From the NCBI GenBank assembly GCA_013812265.1, contig JACCTQ010000273.1, positions 1 through 8,351 of the forward strand: a stretch of DNA of 8,351 nt. The letters are read 5' to 3'. Below are positions 5,428-8,351 of the stretch, piece by piece. Position 1 is the stretch's first letter. Each line of letters begins with the position of its first letter. Under the pieces are notes generated by a model, which did not search any database, was not told where the DNA came from, and saw only the letters and a list, made by a program, of their open reading frames with translations. The position numbers were made by a program, and so were the translations under genes. This stretch comes from Actinomycetota bacterium (GTDB lineage Bacteria; Actinomycetota; Thermoleophilia; Gaiellales; Gaiellaceae).

Positions 5428-5454
5428 CGTAGCCCGCAGAGGCTCTGGTCTAAT
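5424..5454 (+). promoter_or_regulatory. Putative promoter of tig, fitting a leaderless mRNA
   Basis: TCTAAT (5449-5454) resembles a -10 element and ends six bases before the GTG of tig. GTGACG (5424-5429) could be the -35 at a 19-base spacing, slightly long. It overlaps the last codon and stop of the ChaB-like gene. Transcription starting about seven bases after the -10 would begin on the tig start codon, and no Shine-Dalgarno is seen there. Confidence 0.4.
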
Positions 5455-5460
5455 GGGTAG

Positions 5461-6813
5461 GTGCAAACTCAGGTCGAGGAGCTGCCGGAGAACAGGGTCC
5501 GGCTGGAGATTGAGGTTCCGAGCGCGGAGGTCAAGCACGCGATCGACCACGCTGCCTCTGACCTCGCAACGAGCCTCCGCATTCCCGGCTTTCGCAAAGG
5601 GAAGATCCCGATGCCGGTGCTGCTCGCGCGGGTCGGGCGCGAACGCCTGTACGCCGAGGCTGTAGAGAGTCACATCGGCGGGTGGTTCTCGAACGCTGCC
5701 GCGCGATCGCGAATTCGTCCGGTCGCGCAGCCCGAGTACGGCTACGAGCTGCCGTCCTCCGAGCGCGACAGCTTTCGTTTCACCGCCACCGTCGTGGTGC
5801 AGCCAAAGCCCGAGGTGGTCGACTGGACGGGGCTCGAGGTACCCGCCGGAGAGGCAGACGTGCCCGAAGAGCTGGTGGAGCGCGAGCTCCGCGCCGTGCA
5901 GGAATCCGTCGCCGAGCTGACGCCCGTTGATGATCGGCCCGCCCTCGAGGGAGACACGCTCGTCGCCGACCTCGTGAACGCATCAGGTGAGGCTCAGCGC
6001 GACGTTGTCGTAGAGCTGGGCAACGGGACACTGATCGAGGAGATCGAGCGCGGGCTCGTGGGCATGAAGCCGCATCAGCCGGCGAGGATCGACTACGCGG
6101 GGCCGGACGGATCGCAGCATTCACTGGAAGCGACCGTCAAGGAGATCAAGGAAAAGGTGTTGCCCTCGTTGGACGACGACCTGGCGCGAGCGGCGACCGA
6201 GTTCCAGACGCTCGAGGAGCTCCGCTCGGACATCGAGGAGCGATTGCGTAAGCAGCTCGAGGACGAGATCGAGAGCGCCTTCCGGGCGGCCGCCGTCGAC
6301 CGTCTTGCCGAGGCCTCGCAGGTCGACCCTTCTGGCCCCTTGGTCGACTCGCGCACCGCTGAGCTGCTGCGGGGGTTTCTCCTGTCGCTCGAGCGCCGCG
6401 GCATCGCGCCGGAGACGTACCTCCAGCTCACCGGTGACACTCCGGCCGAGCTTCAGGAGCGTCTCCGCGACGAGGCCCGCCGGGCCGTCGCGCGGGAGCT
6501 GGTGCTCGAGGCAGCAGCCGACAAGCTGGGAATCGAGGTCTCGGACGAGGAGCTGCGCGCGTTCATCCGCGAGCAGGCCGAGCCGGAGGAGGAGGATGTC
6601 GAGCGGGTCGTCGAGGAGATCTGGGCGAATCCCCGTCGCGAGCAGCTACGCGAGGATCTTCGCCTGAGGGCGGCGCTCGACCGGGTCGCCTCCGAGGTGA
6701 AGCGCATTCCGCTCGAGCTCGCGCACGCTCGCGAGAAGCTTTGGACGCCCGGGAAGGAGAAGAGCCCGGGAGATACGAAGTTGTGGACCCCCGGCACGAA
6801 GGAGCCTGCATGA
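5461..6813 (+). CDS. tig: Trigger factor, ribosome-bound chaperone and prolyl isomerase
   Basis: The 450-residue product has normal family length and order. The N-terminal ribosome-binding domain holds the signature GFRKGKIP (43-50), which docks on ribosomal protein uL23. A FKBP-type prolyl isomerase domain spans about 155-240, and the helical chaperone domain runs from about 250 to 420. It binds nascent chains at the exit tunnel and delays misfolding. The start is GTG, supported by alignment of EELPENRVRLEIEVP to the usual N-terminus, with no clear ribosome binding site. The C-terminus is unusual: KLWTPG occurs at 426-431 and again at 440-445, in a basic, Pro-rich tail. The stop overlaps the clpP start as ATGA, so the two are translationally coupled. 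The position beside clpPX is common in bacteria. Confidence 0.97.
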   Translation: MQTQVEELPENRVRLEIEVPSAEVKHAIDHAASDLATSLRIPGFRKGKIPMPVLLARVGRERLYAEAVESHIGGWFSNAAARSRIRPVAQPEYGYELPSSERDSFRFTATVVVQPKPEVVDWTGLEVPAGEADVPEELVERELRAVQESVAELTPVDDRPALEGDTLVADLVNASGEAQRDVVVELGNGTLIEEIERGLVGMKPHQPARIDYAGPDGSQHSLEATVKEIKEKVLPSLDDDLARAATEFQTLEELRSDIEERLRKQLEDEIESAFRAAAVDRLAEASQVDPSGPLVDSRTAELLRGFLLSLERRGIAPETYLQLTGDTPAELQERLRDEARRAVARELVLEAAADKLGIEVSDEELRAFIREQAEPEEEDVERVVEEIWANPRREQLREDLRLRAALDRVASEVKRIPLELAHAREKLWTPGKEKSPGDTKLWTPGTKEPA

Positions 6814-7412
6814 GCCCGTTGATCCCGATGGTGATCGAGCAAACCTCGCGTGGCGAGCGCTCGTTCGACATCTACTCCCGCCTCCTCAACGACCGCATCG
6901 TCTTCCTGGGCACGCCGGTCGACGATCAGATCGCGAACCTGATCGTGGCGCAGCTCCTGCACCTCGAGTCGGAGGAGCCGGACAAGGACATCTCGATCTA
7001 CATCAACTCGCCGGGCGGCTCGGTCTATGCCGGTCTCGCCATCTACGACACGATGCAGTTCATCAAGCCGGATGTGCAGACGATCTGCGTGGGCATCGCC
7101 ATGTCGATGGGGGCCCTCCTTCTCGCCGGAGGCTCGAAAGGGAAACGGATGGCCCTGCCGAACGCAAAGATCCTGATCCATCAAGTGTCGAGTGGCTTCC
7201 AGGGCCAGGCGACGGACATCGAGATTCAGGCGCGCGAGACGATCAGCATGAAGCGCCGGATGGAGGAGATCCTGGCCGAGCACACGGAGCAGCCGCTCGA
7301 GAAGGTGTCGAAGGACATGGAGCGTGATTACTTCATGACAGCGCAGGAGGGTCGCGAATACGGCATCATCGACGCTGTCGTGACGAGCCGGGATTCCAGG
7401 CCGAGTTCCTAG
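6810..7412 (+). CDS. clpP: ATP-dependent Clp protease proteolytic subunit
   Basis: The 200-residue product carries the whole serine protease triad: Ser99 in GIAMSMGALLL, His124 in KILIHQ and Asp173 in ERDYFMTAQEG. The oxyanion-region NSPGGSV stands at 66-72. It forms the tetradecameric barrel that degrades chains fed in by ClpX. ATG 6810 is chosen because AAGGAG lies five bases upstream and the product then begins MSPLIPMVIEQTSRGERSFD, aligning directly with mature ClpP. Almost no propeptide precedes this. The open frame reaches back to 6741, but those extra 23 residues overlap tig and lack family similarity. It overlaps tig by four bases (ATGA), and clpX follows after 25 bp. Only one clpP is present at this locus. 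Confidence 0.98.
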   Translation: MSPLIPMVIEQTSRGERSFDIYSRLLNDRIVFLGTPVDDQIANLIVAQLLHLESEEPDKDISIYINSPGGSVYAGLAIYDTMQFIKPDVQTICVGIAMSMGALLLAGGSKGKRMALPNAKILIHQVSSGFQGQATDIEIQARETISMKRRMEEILAEHTEQPLEKVSKDMERDYFMTAQEGREYGIIDAVVTSRDSRPSS

Positions 7413-7437
7413 AAGGCGAATCGAGGCGCCCAAGCAC

Positions 7438-8351
7438 ATGGCCCGAGCAAGCGACAGCAACGAGCAGCTCCTCTGCAGCTTCTGCGGCAAGAGCCAGCGC
7501 CAGGTCAAGAAGCTGATCGCCGGGCCGGGCGTCTACATCTGTGACGAGTGCATCGATCTCTGCAACGAGATCATCGACGAAGAGCTCACCGCGCCCGCAC
7601 AGCTCGATCTGGACAATCTGCCGCGCCCGCGTGACATCTACGCCGTCCTGAACGACTACGTCGTGAGCCAGGAGGAGGCGAAGCGCACGCTCTCGGTCGC
7701 CGTCTACAACCACTACAAGCGCGTCCAGATGGGTCAGGAGGAAGGTGACGTCGAGCTGCAGAAGTCGAACATCCTCCTGCTCGGGCCGACCGGCTGCGGG
7801 AAGACGCTGCTGGCACAGACGCTCGCCCGCATCCTCAATGTCCCGTTCGCGATCGCCGATGCGACCGCGCTCACCGAGGCCGGCTACGTGGGCGAGGACG
7901 TCGAGAACATCCTCCTCAAGCTGATCCAGGCGGCCGACTTCGACATCAAGAAGGCCGAGACCGGGATCATCTACATCGACGAGGTCGACAAGATTGCGCG
8001 CAAGGCCGACAACCCCTCCATCACGCGCGACGTGTCAGGTGAGGGCGTCCAACAGGCGCTGCTCAAGATCCTCGAAGGGACGGTCGCGTCGGTGCCGCCG
8101 CAGGGTGGGCGCAAGCATCCGCATCAGGAGTTTCTGTCCATCGACACGACGAACATCCTCTTCATCTGCGGCGGCGCCTTCGCCGGTCTGGAGAAGATCA
8201 TCGGCAAGCGCATCGGGAAGAACGCGGTCGGCTTCGGGGCGTCCGTCCGCTCCAAGCGGTCGGTCGAGACGGACGAGCTTCTGTCTCAGGTGATGCCGGA
8301 GGATCTCCTCTCCTACGGGCTCATCCCCGAGTTCATCGGGCGGCTTCCGGT
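7438..8351 (+). CDS. clpX: ATP-dependent Clp protease ATP-binding subunit ClpX, 3' end missing
   Basis: The gene is cut by the right edge after 304 codons. The N-terminal zinc-binding domain has Cys13, Cys16, Cys35 and Cys38 (CSFC and CDEC) and binds adaptors and substrates. The AAA+ module shows Walker A GPTGCGKT (116-123), the pore loop GYVG (149-152), Walker B IIYIDE (177-182), the RKH loop (225-227) and the arginine-finger stretch EFIGRLP (298-304). The loop that docks into ClpP, usually IGF, reads VGF (264-266), a conservative change. ClpX is a hexameric unfoldase that threads substrates into ClpP. The ATG has only a weak GAGG upstream, so reinitiation from clpP 25 bp away is likely. The missing part should hold the small AAA+ domain. 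Confidence 0.98.
   Translation, partial: MARASDSNEQLLCSFCGKSQRQVKKLIAGPGVYICDECIDLCNEIIDEELTAPAQLDLDNLPRPRDIYAVLNDYVVSQEEAKRTLSVAVYNHYKRVQMGQEEGDVELQKSNILLLGPTGCGKTLLAQTLARILNVPFAIADATALTEAGYVGEDVENILLKLIQAADFDIKKAETGIIYIDEVDKIARKADNPSITRDVSGEGVQQALLKILEGTVASVPPQGGRKHPHQEFLSIDTTNILFICGGAFAGLEKIIGKRIGKNAVGFGASVRSKRSVETDELLSQVMPEDLLSYGLIPEFIGRLP

Noticed and set aside
6741..6809. Upstream extension of clpP
   Set aside because: The extra 23 residues overlap tig in another frame, lack ClpP similarity, and the inner ATG has a good Shine-Dalgarno.
6453..7508. A 351-codon minus-strand frame opposite tig, clpP and clpX
   Set aside because: It lies antisense to three confidently identified conserved genes and has a shadow-type composition.

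Overview
The window is a high-GC bacterial chromosome segment with GTG starts on about half of the protein genes, tRNA genes that lack an encoded CCA end, and a tig-clpP-clpX order. I read it as Actinomycetota, possibly a deep branch such as Thermoleophilia or Gaiellales. The phylum guess is an inference from base composition, gene order and protein style. The single clpP between tig and clpX differs from the clpP1-clpP2 pair usual in better-known Actinomycetota.

Left part (1-1590): the N-terminal half of a caa3-type oxidase assembly protein (CtaG family) runs off the left edge on the minus strand, with tRNA-Gly(TCC) divergent from it. Then comes about 0.6 kb without a convincing gene. It holds an imperfect tandem repeat of two units that starts just behind the tRNA, followed by a 169-bp imperfect palindrome. 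A small unrecognised minus-strand gene (80 aa), with an excellent ribosome binding site, follows.

Middle part (1591-4985): single protein genes alternate with tRNA genes. The order is an AI-2E family membrane protein, tRNA-Arg(TCT, minus), a HAD phosphatase, tRNA-His(GTG, minus), tRNA-Arg(TCG), a secreted six-bladed Kelch propeller, and tRNA-Leu(TAG). Two small palindromes lie in the spacers.

Right part (5050-8351): a ChaB-like protein with a C-terminal Rho-N/SAP-like segment is followed by the protein quality-control genes tig (trigger factor), clpP and clpX, the last cut by the right edge. tig and clpP overlap by ATGA and clpX follows after 25 bp, so the three are very probably one transcript. 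Trigger factor folds nascent chains at the ribosome, and ClpX unfolds tagged or damaged substrates into the ClpP chamber.

The conserved genes are ordinary. The features that deserve a second look are the repeat-rich spacer at 607-1219, the unrecognised small gene beside it, the duplicated KLWTPG tail of trigger factor, and the promoter layout of tig, which suggests a leaderless mRNA. I saw no CRISPR array, transposase gene, phage gene or defence system.
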